From NCBI RefSeq assembly GCF_905475395.1, contig NC_058339.1, positions 40,557,172 to 40,621,171 of the forward strand: 64,000 nt of DNA, in the 5' to 3' direction. A model generated the notes under the pieces. It was not told the DNA's origin and made no database searches. It worked only from the letters and a program-made list of their open reading frames with translations. Shown piece after piece: positions 47,085 through 60,294 of this stretch (position 1 is its first letter; each line of letters starts with the position of its first letter). Source of the DNA: Chrysoperla carnea. Its lineage: Eukaryota; Arthropoda; Insecta; Neuroptera; Chrysopidae. The position numbers and the translations under genes were made by a program.

Positions 47085-47499
47085 TTTCAACAATTAACTC
47101 AGTCAATTTTCAGTTTGTTTTCACTTGTTGTTGTTTTTTTTATATATTATATTCATTGGAGTGATTACCTAGTTAGTAATTGTTATTGTAGGGTATTCTA
47201 CTATATTTGAAAAAGTAATATAATAAGTAATATTAATAATATTATTAATAAAAGTAATATTATTATTCAATAATATGCCTACCTTTTTTTATCCTTTACA
47301 TTGATTTAAGGAATATCAAACAGAACCTACATTAAAAAAAAATTATTACTACAATTATTCATTTATAAGTAGGTAAGTTTATTGAGGTTAATAAAAAAAG
47401 GTAAGAAAATCAAATAAATACTCAGTTTAAGAAAATAAGTTTATTAAAAAAAGGAGAGTAAAAGTTATGTATATTACATTATTGATAAGTAAAACATGT
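47085..47499. other. AT-rich DNA, no gene seen
   Basis: Contains irregular 'aataatatt' repeats at 47210-47280; nothing else recognised. Confidence 0.35.
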
Positions 47500-48400
47500 C
47501 AATGGTGGAATAGTGGCTAGCCCAGCCGCCTCCGGGTAAAGAGTACCGAGGTTCGTAGCTAGGAATGCCCCGATTAATTTTTAATTAAATAATTTATTAT
47601 GCTGTGATAATGTCATTTTTTTAGATAATTGTTATGAGGACCAAAAGCGACAAATAAATAAGACAGCCAGGTATATTTTATGTTATTTTAATTCCCACCC
47701 CCTGACAGAAGAGTGATTTATGGCATAAGTAAGGACTAACATAATTAATTTTTTTTCTTTGTGAAATAACATATTCTCCTATTACATTATGTTATAAAAT
47801 TTCATTTAAGAAGAATAAGAGAAAGAGCATGTACAACAAAAAAGCAAGCAAAATAAATAAGTATTTTTTTAATATTTGGTAATAGGCGAATATGTTATAA
47901 AAAAGTGGGATAAAATATATAATAACATGTTCTTCTGTTACAAAATTTCAAATTTTAGTCTTACGGGCGATTTTTTAATTTTATAAATACAAATTTTAAT
48001 ATTTTGTAATAGGAGAATATGAGTGAGATATACTATATGACATGTTCTCCTATTAAAAAGTTTCAAATTTTAACATAACCAAGCCATTTTTGTACATATT
48101 TTTTAATATTTTGTAACAGGAGAACATGATTTTTTTTTTTGATCAAGAGTGAGATATATTTATGATTATTTAAATTCCCACCCCCTGACAGAATAGTGAT
48201 TTATGACATGTATAACAGGCGTTATTTATAGCAAGAGGGCGGGTATTATAGATAATTTAAACTATAAAAAGAGTGGAAAATTTTTAACATTAGGAAAAAT
48301 TCACTTAATTTAAAAGAAAAAATGTTTTCCACGCCAGGATACGAACCAACGTTCCTTGGTTTCATAGGCAAGTGCTATACCCTACAACCACCAGCCTTAT
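47500..48400. repeat. composite repeat: two facing tRNA-like heads around palindromic modules
   Basis: 47505-47570 (+) reads like a tRNA-derived SINE head ('gaggttcg' B-box-like). 48325-48396 (-) is a better one, with 'ggttcgtatcc' on the minus strand. Between them 'cccaccccctgacagaa' occurs twice (47694, 48177) and an 'aataggagaatat' / 'atgttctcctatta' palindromic module recurs about every 106-128 bp (47871, 47999, 48105). Neither head folds into a proper tRNA by eye. No frame. Confidence 0.55.
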
Positions 48401-50680
48401 TTATTAGTATATAACTAATTTAATACTTACCTTTACTAATAAAATAATTAATTAATTGATCATTTTGTTCTGAAAGAAACAATAGGATATAATATTTTCT
48501 TTTGAAATAATTGGAGGAAAGAAAATTTAAAAAATAAAACAAAATTTAAAATATAATAGGATTTTCATTTATTAAAAAAAATTAAATTTTCATGAAAAAT
48601 CATATTGTACATTTTCATAAAACAAATTAACAGAGATTCTTCTTTTCTTATTAAAGTTTTTATAGAAAATAAGTAAAGTTCTGTCAAGTTCACATGAGTT
48701 TGATTTTGTTGAGTACACTCATAATTATTCAGGCCTCTTACTTGGAATCCATCTTTTTTGAGGAACATACTTCGTGATCATGGGGGGGGGGGGGTGGATT
48801 CGTAATGTGATCAAAAACAGAAATCCCAAAAATTTGTCCCAGAACGATTTCTAGATTTTTTTAAAAACGCGCCAAATAATTTTATTTCCAATTAGCAAGG
48901 TAAATTCTCTGAATTATACTTTTCTTTATCATATGGGTGGTAAATAATAAATCATACTTAGCTTAAGATTTAATAATTTTGTGGTATTTCTACAAAAGAT
49001 GGAGATGGACACGAACTTATAGAAAAAGTTCAAAGGATAATGCATGCGCACAAATAAACTTATTAAGCGTATTTTATTTATATTATTTTTATTTTTTATT
49101 ATATTACATTGTTTTTAATTTTTAAAAGGCTTTATACACAGGTTTCTGCAATTAAATATTGCAATGACTAAATGTTTTTTTTTTTTTTATACTAAAAAGC
49201 GAAAATAAAAGTCGGTGATATTTTTTATAACTGTTTTATAAACAGCTTTTTAATCTATTTTTTATTTTTACAAATAACATTCACTAAAATTGATTTTGGT
49301 TTAAGTCCATTTTTTTTATAAAATTCTTAAGTTTATTTTTTTATTGGCAATTGTTTTATTATCTTTTACAAATAAAGCAATCATACCAAAGCAGTTGAAT
49401 GAATTATCATATTTTATTCAAATTAAATTTTCAATTTAAACCTTATTTTGTAACTTTGTACAGATATTATATCGACATAATTTATTTATTTATATATGCT
49501 TTAAAAAATTTTAATGGGATATGCGATTTTTGAATAAATTGGGAAATGTTTCTTTTTAAATGAATTTATATATAATTATTTTTTAAATACCAGTCTTAAA
49601 AAGTTACTATTCTATCAATGTCTGGCTCAGTAAGCATTAATGCCAGCTAATAAAAAAAAAAATTTTGGACCACATCCCATATTTTTTGCAGTTGGTTAAT
49701 ACCTAATTTTATTTTTGAATTTTGAATAGAATAATGTATTTGAAAGTTTAAAAATAACGATTTTCTTCCAAATTATTATAAATTGTTTTAATTTATAGAA
49801 TAAATTCATGTAACGGACGGTTATGTTGGGAGATAAAAAGAAATTTTAGAGAATTTAAAGAAGAATGAAAACTATTCAAAGATTTTTTTTATGGCAAGGG
49901 CAGCTGCTATAGTTTTATCAGTGTAGGTATCCATGCGTTTTTGTGTGCCTAAAATAGAGCTCTATTGATTCAATAGAGCAAATTAAACATGTAAGAGGTG
50001 AACCCATAGATTATAGTTTTTTTTTATGTAATAAACTATAATTTGGGGGTGAACCTTGCATCAAATCAGTTTTTCAACCGGTTTCTTTAATTGTGTTTCA
50101 ACAGGCATTGAATAAATAAAAAGATATTTAGAAATTATAGTAATTTACAACAAAACTGTTCAAATGTATGAATGAATTGTCAAATAAAGCAATCCACTCT
50201 TTTAATGGTCTAATCATACCGTAGACCCTTGCTGTTTTTCTTAAGATTTAAGCCTACTTGTGATTGCCATATTAACTACTTGACGTCATTAGTGATTTTC
50301 CTAGTAGTTATCTTTGGTTTATGGACTTATGTAAGATAAGAAGTAAGATAGTAACGATGACTAATGCTATCTGATATGTCAGATTTTATTTGAATATCTT
50401 CACAAGTACTTTATATATCTGGCAAATTGATCCGTGCAAATGTAAGGAAGAATCTTTGCTTCAAAATAAAAAGTTTGAGACTGATAGTAATGGAATAAGC
50501 ATCGTAGTATATAGAGAATAAGCATTTAGATTATTAAAAAATGGTACACCATCTTGGCTTGGCATTTCCAGTTGTTTTTACTGATATCATAGTGTATTAA
50601 AGAAAGGTTTTCATCTCTATTATTTTAAGAAGTCTTCGATTTTGCAAATATTTTTTATTTGTTTCATGATGGGTTTCATG
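48401..50680. other. AT-rich DNA with a poly-G run, no gene seen
   Basis: A run of about 13 G lies at 48782-48794. The 67-codon minus frame at 48565-48768 has no domain. Nothing else recognised. Confidence 0.35.
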
Positions 50681-50683
50681 CAT

Positions 50684-50745
50684 AGAAGTAATAACATAGA
50701 ACCGTAATGTGGCCATCCATACGGTTGATCGTTATAGAAAGAGAC
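50684..50745. repeat. dispersed repeat block, inverted copy of 36585-36650
   Basis: 'gaaccgtaatgtggccatcc' here is the reverse complement of the block at 36.6 kb apart from a few bases, and the similarity continues for about 60 bp. Confidence 0.6.
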
Positions 50746-53127
50746 CTAAAAATAGTACGCGTATAGCTCCCTTCGTCTGTCTAATATTACCTTTATGAAA
50801 GTCACAGACATGTACGTGTTTATACAATAATTCAAAATATTATTATATCGCTTTTGTCAGGCTGAGAGGCAAAGAGGGAAGGCGGTCCCTTTTTTCGGTC
50901 ACGTTTTAACGGTCTATAATTCACTTATTGCGTTTCCTATGCTTGCCTCTATGGTTTATATAACCTCTTTGTTTTCATGAATGGTTTCATAACGGATTAG
51001 TCTAAGAAATGGCTACCCAAAACTTATTTCCATCAAAGATATTTTTCTTAGGTTATAAGAATTTTAATAAGTCTTTTTGAGGCTATAAGGTTTTTTAGTT
51101 CAATCACTTATTATTTATTAATTAAAAGGTATTTGTGCTATTTAACTATTTGGATTCATTCGTTAATATATTTGATTGCGCCATTCCCTCTACTCTTTTC
51201 CCTTAAATCATATTAGTACCGTTTTTAACTACAAAATGTAAATTATGACCAAGATAAATTAGGTATATATGGAAACAAGATTGTAACTTGACCGTTTAAA
51301 TATCACATTTAGAAACAAAATTACTGTGAAATAAAAGCACAATGTTAATTTTTCTTTAAAAGTGGGGCCATTGATTTTGTTTCATAAAATTTGAAAAAAT
51401 TAATTTTGGATACATTAAAATATATTATTATTTGATAGTTACTTAATTTTGGTACTAAAATGTACCTACGATTTAAAGATTTTAGTAGAAAAATCGTTAT
51501 TATAAAGATTTATTACATGAATAATAAATATGTTAGGTATATAAGGTTCTCATGCAAGTTGTTATGAATGTATAAGTGTCACGTAAGTGGTCACGAAAGC
51601 TACTGGTCCTTTTTATTTTCATGAATATTTTTTATTATTACTCGAAAAAGGCGCCTCAAACAAAAAAGAGAATTGAGTATTGTAATTTTACTTACGACTG
51701 AATTAATTTTATTGTTAAATTCGTTCCTATACGTTTATATTAATGATTATGTTTTGTTGAGATTAAGGGTGGATTTATATGAATTTATTTGATTTCGGCG
51801 CCATTCATCTCATACAAATTAATTCGTATTCAAAAATTGAGTCTTCATTTATTAAAGTACGGAATTGTTGAAAGAAATGCGTTTCTAGGGATGTGACGTA
51901 TGATTAAAAGTGAACTCTTAAAAATATAATGATAAATATAAAATAATTTTTAATACCCAAAAAATACATTTTTCAAAATACAAAATTTTTAAAATTTTGC
52001 ATACACTTTTAAATTTATAGATAGTCGCCCTAGACCTAAAAATTCTAATAGAATTTCTATTAAAATAAATCGTAATTTGAACTTTCGATTGTTTCCTATT
52101 AAAACCCGGTAAACCTCTTTAGTCGAAATAAATGGTAATAATACGGCAAAAATTTTAAATATCTATTCATGCTCATATATTTTATTTCAAATTTTCGTTT
52201 GGGTTTCAATAGGAATGAATCGAAAAACGTCGATTGCCGATTAATTCCGATTCATATCAATAAGGAAACCTAGTGAAATTGTTTGCTAGAGTTATAAATA
52301 GGTAATCAAATTGAGTATTATATAAAATCTCAATATGAAAATGTTTTCATGTAAGTGAATGCCGCTTCGCGTTAACAGCAATTTATTTCTCTTTTTCAAA
52401 AGATATGGTTCACTTACACTTCCATACTACAAAACCACGCGAAACGTAATTATTATGGATGTAGACATGATTAGTGAACAGCATTTTTAACTCCAAAGCA
52501 GCAATTTTGCTAGTTCGCGAAAAATAATCTTGATTCAATTTCAAGATCATCATATTAATTTTTATACCATTTAGTTTTTTTTCCGATTTAAAATCTTAAT
52601 TTGATTACCATTTATCTGTTTTTAGGACATTCGAATGTCAAATTATTTTCAAATTGTACTTTGCGATTTGAAGTTTGATTAAAAGTTACTACTGTAAAGA
52701 CCAAGGCCATTAAGAGTTTTTGTGTAGAAATCATATAAATACAAAATAAATTTTCCAAGTTCAACCAAATTTTGTAGCAACTTACATGAGTCACCTCTAT
52801 GTATATATTAAATATATGTGTTTAATTTTGTAAATACAATATACCTACTTTGGATCATTTTCTATTTATTTAAATATAATTTTTTTTTTTTAATATATTA
52901 ATATAATCTTTTTTTTTTTTTAAATAGTCTACCTACTATATTTGATCCCACATTCAACATACCTGAAAAATTAATACTGAATATCGAGATGACCATCAAT
53001 TTAGAAGAATTCTAGATAAATATTTATTTTAACATTTTCCTCCAATCAGAAAATTTAAAAGTATTTTATACATTATATTTTTTAAAATTTTTTGTTAAAT
53101 ATGACAGTTGTAAACTCATACCTATAC
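50746..53127. other. spacer, no gene seen
   Basis: 50830-50960 is GC-richer and may belong to the repeat just before it. The remainder is AT-rich with T-runs at 52870-52930. Confidence 0.35.
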
Positions 53128-53129
53128 TA

Positions 53130-53668
53130 TTGTGTCCAAAAAATAAGGTGACATTGTATTTATTTTGAAAATTCTTTATTTATTCTTCCAAATCAATTTC
53201 ATCCCCTTCAAAGTAATCCCCTCCCGATGCAATGCACTTATGCCAACGGATTTTCCAATCTTCGAAACACTGGTTGTAGTCACTTTCCGGGATTGCCTTC
53301 AGTTCCGTCTTCGCTGCGGCTTGAATTTCTTCTATCGTATCAAAACGGTGTCCCCGGAGCGGTCTTTTGAACAGCAAGAAGATCACGGCGCCAGGTGAAT
53401 ACGGTCGTTGCGGAACGATATGGGTTGAGTTTTTGACGAAATTATCACGAATAATGAGTGCAGTATGGGATGGTGCATTATTGTGGTGTAAAAACCATGA
53501 ATTGTCTTTCCACAATAACGGCCTTTATATGCGGATAGCGATACGCAAATGACGCTTATCGTTCAAATAATATTCTTTGTTGACTGTTTGACCGGGCCGA
53601 AGGAATTCATAATGCACAAAAAACGCGCGCAGTTTAAATTCAAATGTCACCTTATTTTTTGGACACAG
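53130..53668 (-). mobile_element. internally deleted mariner element, copy 2
   Basis: 539 bp between TA dinucleotides (53128-53129, 53669-53670). Termini are 'tgtgtccaaaaaataag' and its inverse. On the minus strand the 3' half of a mariner transposase is open for about 111 codons: 'SWFLHHNNAPSHTALII' then 'KIRWHKCIASGGDYFEG' to the C-terminus. The conserved third-Asp region is corrupted ('YSPGAVIFLL') and the first half is missing, with the same deletion junction as in 11823-12386. Not functional. Confidence 0.87.
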
Positions 53669-53670
53669 TA

Positions 53671-55917
53671 TTATTTTGTTGTAACCGTTTATATTGAATT
53701 TCTATTATAATTGAATCAATTAATAAATTGTCATGAAATTTTGTCATCACGATTGAAATCAGTATGTAATTTAATTACAGTATAATTTGGATATGTTCAA
53801 TTTCACAAAAACAGATCACAATAAAACAATTATACTGAATCAGTTAAAATTTATGTAAGGATTTTTAAAACTGTTGGATGATGATTTTATTTTGAAATGA
53901 CTTTGAGAGTGTTAATTAAAATAGAACACAATGTGTATCAGAAAATTAAAATTTATGTAAGAATTTTTAAAATTGTTGAATGATTATTTTATTAACTTCC
54001 CAGTATTTCGAAATCGAAAATATATCACTTATTATAGAATAATTCAGTCAGATTAAGAAACGCAAGCCAAAAATTGGTGTTATTAAAATGTACAGTTTAA
54101 AAAAATTAATAAAATTATTCTGATACACATAGTATATCTAACTTATGAGACACCATTCGTTCCGTTATCAAAAAATGTTCCCGAAAATGTAACAATAATC
54201 TTGATATTAGATGGTAAATAAACTATGTTGAAGTTATAAAAGAATTTACATTTACCTAAGCAAGCGTGCGTGCCTGGTAAAAAGATCCAAATTATGCTGA
54301 TAGATTGGTAAATCCACCGCAAGGCAACACTCTCTTTGATTAACATAGAAATGAATTTTGTACACCATCAAAGCAATCGAATTGTTTAGAATTACAAGAG
54401 AATGATGTCATAAAGACGATACTTTTTTCGGTCACTTAGAGTCTGTGAATAAGCAATTTGGTTTGTTCAAAGTTGCTGAAATTTTTTTAACTCTTTCAAT
54501 AATAAAAAAAATGGAGTCTCATACTGCTGTAATATCAAAAATAAATTGACAAAAATTGTATCGTGTCTATTATGTGAGAAAAACAAGAAAGCTCATTTTA
54601 CAATATAATTTGTAAATGTAAAAATGTTGTTTGAACGTTTTCCAATGTATAAATACCAATAATAAGTTCAATTTCCAAGGCATTGATAATAAATTATTTA
54701 TTTATTTATTTTTATTATAAATTATTTCTTTTCATATAAAAAACGATGAATAATTTGGTGGTATACTAAATATATTTAAATATTTATTTACAATTAGAGA
54801 AAGTATATTTTTTTTTTAGATTTTAATAAAATAATAAGAATTTTTATTAAATAGATATTTTCAAGAAATTTATTTACAAATCGTTTACTAGCACAAAATA
54901 TTTTGTTTTAATATATAATTTTTTTAAATATATATTTTTTTTTCAAATTTTGTTTAATAAATTATTTTTTAAATTTAATTTATCGACTTGAACTTTTATA
55001 TACTAAATTTGTACAATTTAATAATTTTCACCAAAATAAAAACCTAATCTATACTTATTATTCTCAAGCTAAGGCCAATTTGATGAAATATTTATCAAAA
55101 AATTCAGTTAAAATTATTTTAGCAAAGTGATATGAATTCGAAATTCTGTTAAAAAAAAAGTAATTTTTTTAGTTAAGTTATTTAAAAAAAAAAAAACAAT
55201 TAAAACCAAATTTTTAATCGTTTCGTTTGGGATGTCTTATATACTTAGAAAATGAGAAACAGAATAGGATTAATTTATTACTCTGTTTAATTATAAAATT
55301 ATAGAATTGCACCAAACAATTCTAGACTCAAAATCAGCTTTTTAAATTATTCTGTATGCCATTCCATTTTTGGTAAAAATTCCTATATTAAGGTAATTTT
55401 TTTAAAACATAACTGAGGTGGTTTGGCTAGTGTTATTTTAACATTAAGTTGCCTGTTTATCTTTGAATAGTTTTAATATTCAGATATTTAACTTAATGTC
55501 GTAAACTATGAATGGAAACTTAAAGTTTGTTAAATAATTAAAAGAATAGTAAATAATAACAGAAAAATACACACATCAGGATAGTGAAGAAAATTAGGAC
55601 AATCCCTGTAACACCCCCTTGGCTTAAAAACTGCAAAGACTTGCTTCTCTTCTAATCGAAATTTATTTTAAGAATGTGTATTCTCTTTTTTCATTGATTC
55701 ACTTTTATTTTTTTGAAAATAGATAAAATTTTATCTATCGAGTAATAGATAAAAGTAATTAAAAAACAACTCTATTTTGTCGAAATTTATTTGAAAAAAT
55801 TATTATTTTAACTGAATTTTTGATAACCTATGTGGAAGTGAGGAGTTTGCAGGATGTGTTTTAGAGCCACTTATTCCTGACGACGCTGCTCAGTCTCCTC
55901 CCCCACATTAGATGATA
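53671..55917. other. 3' flank of the Slo2-like gene, AT-rich
   Basis: Probably includes the 3' UTR of the minus-strand channel gene next to 55917. The phrase 'taaaatttatgtaag' appears twice, at 53848 and 53947, in a short local duplication. A 67-codon minus frame at 54143-54346 has no recognised similarity. Confidence 0.4.
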
Positions 55918-56695
55918 TCATACGATAGTTCCTTGAAGATGTTGTGGTTCAGATGTTTGAGGTTGAATTGGCCCTCCTCCAGAATTTTCTTGCCTGGATT
56001 GACTTTGACTACTAGATTGATCACAGTAAGGTGATGGTATACCACCCAATGGGCTACTACTAGATGGGCTTACATTAGTTGCACTGCCAAATTGAGATGC
56101 CACACCTAAACAGCAATCGTTCATAGGAGACGGTGGTAGCCCGATTGTTGGGGGAGCCATACTAATATTCGTGTTCGAAGGACCAACTATTAAAGCGGTA
56201 TTACTTGACATACTAGGATTGCTTCCTTCCTCTGGCGGAGTTACCTCTAAACCTATATTACTATTTAATGCAATTTTGATTGGATTGTTATGATTTGAAG
56301 GTGCCATTGAAAAATGAGAGAAACCAATTTCTTCCAAACTACTTTTTCGGCGAGCAACACCTGCATTAGTAAGTCCTTGGCGTAGGGAATTTGATCGACG
56401 TAGTAAAATATCATCACAAATTCGTAATGAATTAGATCTACCTCGAAATGTTCCCGCTACAGTTGGAGAATCTGGTAACGATAATGAATTGGATTTAGTA
56501 GTCACTAACGGAGGCGGTCTAGGTGCTGTGAATGTAGGCAATCCTAGACCAGAACCTCTTCTACTGCCGCTTTGTGCTGCTGCAGCCATTTGTTGAATTA
56601 AATTTTGTGAACAAAAACTAATATTCGATTTTCGTCGACTATTATGTCTTTCGAACGTTTTTTGGGCAGAAAATGGGCTTGGACGAACAATATAA
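55918..56695 (-). CDS. Slo2: Slo2-like last coding exon
   Basis: 259 residues after the join. 'RPSPFSAQKTFERHNSRRKS' opens it, then a Ser/Pro/Gln-rich tail. The ATG at 56589 is internal, not a start. Confidence 0.8.
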
Positions 56696-56963
56696 CTAAA
56701 AAAATAAAAATTAGTAGTAATAATTTACAAAAATTTTAACGAAACATTAACACATACATTATATCTCCTTCTTCTAGTTTTAAATCACAACTGGGGTTAA
56801 TTATAACATAAGATAAGCTATTTCGTTTTTCACTAACATCCATATAATCAATTCCTGGTAAATTTAAGCTCTCCATTCTTGATCGAACTAAATTAGCAAT
56901 TTCAGCCCTTTCAATTTGTTGTGCGTGATTATCCTTTGCTTCGTCAACCATATTTATTGAATA
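55918..56963 (-). CDS. Slo2: sodium-activated potassium channel Slo2-like, last two exons
   Basis: C-terminal part of a KCNT/Slo2-family channel, a large-conductance K+ channel of neurons gated by internal ions. Exons on the minus strand: 56963-56758 and 56695-55918, joined across a 62-bp intron (donor 'aat|gtatgt', acceptor 'tttag'), 327 residues plus TGA. The first exon gives 'AEIANLVRSRMESLNLPG', 'LSYVIINPSCDLKLEEGD'; the join gives 'GDIIYIVRPSPFSAQKTFER', resembling the end of the last RCK/RossmannC-type region. The rest is a low-complexity Ser/Pro-rich tail with 'RRKSN', 'RRGSG', 'RRKSS' sites that look like basophilic kinase targets, ending GTIV, a class I PDZ-type end. The N-terminal exons, pore included, are not seen. 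The gene converges on loqs. Assignment is from recalled family similarity. Confidence 0.75.
56758..56963 (-). CDS. Slo2: Slo2-like penultimate coding exon
   Basis: 68 codons plus two bases. It opens after 'aaacag' with YSINMVDEAKDN; the Met is internal. The acidic 'KLEEGDI' precedes the donor. Confidence 0.78.
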
Positions 56964-57847
56964 CTGTTTATAATAAATAATAGAGATATAATTATTAAAT
57001 TATTTACGACATTCAATATTGCACACATAAACCTAAAAATCATGCCATAGCAAAACAAAAAATAATAATATTCTTTCATTTCTGAAGGTACTAAACAAGC
57101 ATCAAGCAGAAAGATCGAACGAACAAATTAATAGAAACTAGAATGAAATATAAATAAAATAGAAAGAATTATTCTAAGATAATACGTTTCATAAAAATAT
57201 CATTAGTGAAAGAAATATAAATTATAGAAATTTAGTTTTAATGATGCGCAGTCGATGAAATTACAGTAGTTGCAATCCACTAAAGTTTCACTATATAAAG
57301 TGGGAAATTTTTGTTTGTTAACGGCAAAAAGGTATATTAAATATGTCGCAATTTCATTAAAAAATTTGATCTCTCACGTACGAGACTTTTAGACACGACA
57401 TGTGGTTATTACAAACAATTTCTCCTTACGCTCGTTGTGACAATCCAATATTCCTTATCTTATTGGTAAATGTGTTTTGTGAAGATTAAAAACTATAAAA
57501 TTTGAATTTTTACATGGATGCAGATTTATCAAGAGACAAAAAAGCTAAGTTCAAAAATGTCATTTATGTTGTTATTTTATCCTTGCTTTTTTATATCGTT
57601 AAACAGAAATAGCTATAAATAATTTTTGAAGGAAATAGCTTCAAGGTTGTGATGAGAAAAATATTTTATTTTTACTATTTTTGATTTTCCTCCTCTTTTA
57701 TCCCACAAACAGTTTTCAGTCACCCTTCGTATGTCCATGAGCTGCATTCGTATATTGTAAAGAATATTGCAAAAAAATTAAACACAGCTTAGAATTTTTG
57801 TTTAAACAATTAAAGCAATTACAGTAACCTTTGTGAAAAAACGAATT

Positions 57848-58093
57848 TTATAACAACATCGCGACATTATCTGAAGATACAATAAAAGCAGACATGCCTT
57901 TTTTGGGTATGTTAAGGACATGAATCATTGGAAGTAAATTATTTCTGTGTTTTTTAAATTCTTTCACTATTTTTTCAAGAGTTAGTAGTTCCAAGGAGGC
58001 TTTCAATTTCCTATTATTTCTTATTGCGTTAGGCCAACAAAAAAAAAAATACTTGCGTGTAAAAAAATATGGTAGCCAATGATAGAGTATCAT
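57848..58093 (-). pseudogene. possible transposon-derived frame, 81 codons
   Basis: It has an ATG, a Trp/Cys-bearing start ('YHWLPYFFTRKYFFFCW') and a helical Lys/Glu-rich middle. The spacing loosely recalls the N-terminal zinc-finger region of hAT-like proteins, but the motif is incomplete. Not a Slo2 exon by similarity. Could be chance. Confidence 0.15.
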
Positions 58094-58253
58094 TTTTCTA
58101 CAAACATACCATCCATCTTCAAGTACCTACACTAGTAGCAAAAATTTTATGATTCTGCTTTAGATAAATAGATTTAATAAAGGAAAAATAATTGAATACT
58201 CGGTTCTAATATATGACAATTTCATTAACCGATACAAGTAAAAGCTATTAGTA

Positions 58254-58570
58254 TGCGGAACAGCACCTTTTTTGTTAAATGATCAATATAGACTTGAAGA
58301 CTTGTGAGTGGCTCCCTTTTGACAAGTCTATCCAACTTTCTCTCTACAATTTTTTTCAAAAGTGCTGCGTTTTCAATGAAAAAAAAAATGAGCATGATCA
58401 AGTCATATTTAAGCTATTGGTCTGAAAGAAAGCAGCAGGAAATTTGTCGAACACTATGACCATTTGATAGCGTCGTAGAGAGAAAGTTTGGTTGACTCTC
58501 CAAAAGAAACCACTCATGAAGTTTGAAGTATGTATTAATCATTATACAAAAAGGGTGCTGTCCCGCGGGC
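58254..58570. mobile_element. fold-back element, GTGAGTGGCT family, copy 2
   Basis: Ends 'gcggaacagcacc' and 'gggtgctgtcccgc' are inverted repeats. Next inside, 'cttgtgagtggctcccttt' mirrors 'aagaaaccactcatgaag', and 'ccaactttctctctac' mirrors 'gtagagagaaagtttgg'. Same order of blocks as 17980-18370. Non-coding. Confidence 0.75.
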
Positions 58571-59436
58571 TATGTATCGCGGACTTTATGCTTAAAAACA
58601 TTAAAACGATACTACTAGTACTTTTTTTTATACCATCTATAAACATTTATCTATGTACATGCTTGGCAGATCTTTCAAAGTGCACCGGATAATATCTGCA
58701 ATAATAGACTGAGCGAATGTCCATGGGTTCGTCAAAATTATTTGAGGGATAAGGTATTTTTCGCATTTTGAACCTAAAAATTAACTACTGTTCTTTTCAA
58801 AGTATATACACTTAAAATAGAGGATAATTTCAACATTATATTACTTTTAGCAAATATTGAATTATTATGTTTCTATAGAGTACATTATTTACATTTCTCT
58901 TAATTTGTATCGTTTGATCATAAATTTTCATAAGTTTTAAAAAGATTCGTGCCCACTCACCATATCTGAATTTTGTTCATGTGTACAACCGAGACAATTA
59001 GTACCTGGCTTCGGTCTGTATGTTACCCCAACCCGATCAGAACCTACATCCTCGTCAAGCTTGCGAAAATAGAGGGAAGCATAATAGAGAAACTAGTTCG
59101 TGCATTCTATTACATAATTATTAGTTATATATACATAAAATTTAGATTTGGAGAAAATGTAATTTAATTTTGGTAGATTTTGATTTTTGAAAAGGATTTT
59201 TTTTTGCCAAGAAATGTATAATACCAAAATAAGTGCTCAGTATAAATTAGTATTGTTGTAGAAATGATTCAGGGAGTATTTTTTCTTCTTAGCTCCTTTA
59301 CTTGATTTCCAAAATCAGAAGTTGTATAATGTACGAGCACATTATACTCTCATTCTCTTGCACGATAAACGTATTTCAAGTTAAGGCTGTTCTATACAAA
59401 TTTTTGATTGGCGTTTAGTTCTCTTAAGTAAGTAAG

Positions 59437-59799
59437 GGTTTCCAGACAAGAATGGTAAAAGTTACAATTGAATTTCAGCACTGCGATTATATCCTTTACT
59501 TTATCGATTTGAAATTTGGATATGTTATAGGTATTCATATTCTACTGACCCTGGTTTCCTTTTTCGAAAATCATGTTAATATCCCCAATTTTTTACAATC
59601 AGATAATTTCTCTCATTTCACTGTACTTGAATGTGAACAATGAAAATTGGGAAAGTTATCAGGATTTTCGAAAAAGTAGCCAGGGCAAGTAAAATATGAA
59701 TACTTATAACATATCCCAGTTTCAAGTCGATAGACTAAAGGGTTTAATCGCAGTGTTTGATATTTAATTATAACTTTAAGCATTCTCATTTGGAAAACC
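59437..59799. repeat. fold-back element, arms about 170 bp
   Basis: 'gatatgttataggtattcat' at 59519 mirrors 'atgaatacttataacatatc' at 59697. 'ttttcgaaaat' pairs with 'attttcgaaaa', and the ends 'ggtttcca' and 'tggaaaacc' also pair. Moderately diverged. Two overlapping frames on opposite strands are by-products. Confidence 0.7.
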
Positions 59800-60294
59800 A
59801 CTTTTCTTTCTTTCAATCTTATAGAAGATAATTATAAAAATTTTTAAAATAATAGCGAATAAATGATGACAGTAATTAATGATGGCGAAAAAAATTGATG
59901 GAAAGATAAAGCAGAAAAAATACTCCCACAAACAATCTAAGGGAAATGTCGAAGTATCTTATTTATGATAAAATCTGGATGGTTGAAAAAAGTGCCAATT
60001 GAAATTGAGATTAATATTATTTTTAACAAACAGTTTCGAACCATCATGAATTTAAAAAAAATAAAATACCGTTTAATTTTAAGTTATTCACAAATATTTA
60101 AAATAATATTATTAAAAAATTGATTTACAAACCACACATAAAATATTAAATTTTGACGTTATATTAAAATTAGATGAATGCAGAAAATTGTTAAAAAAAA
60201 TTAGTTAATAAGAAATATTACACACAATTTAATTTTCTGTGGGAAAAAATCGTGCTAGGAAATTTTAATAATACCATGCTAAAATATATACAAA

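Noticed and set aside
47871..48130. CRISPR-like spaced repeats
   Set aside because: Eukaryotic context, only three diverged palindromic modules with unequal spacing and AT-rich similar spacers.
48325..48396. Functional tRNA gene on the minus strand
   Set aside because: B-box-like sequence is present but acceptor and T stems do not pair; treated as a tRNA-derived repeat head.
54143..54346. 67-codon minus frame as an alternative Slo2 3' exon
   Set aside because: No similarity to the channel; the Slo2-like frame already ends with a stop at 55918.
56736..56951. Start of a separate gene at the ATG of 56951
   Set aside because: An acceptor lies 12 bases upstream in frame and the sequence is internal to the channel; the Met is not an initiator.
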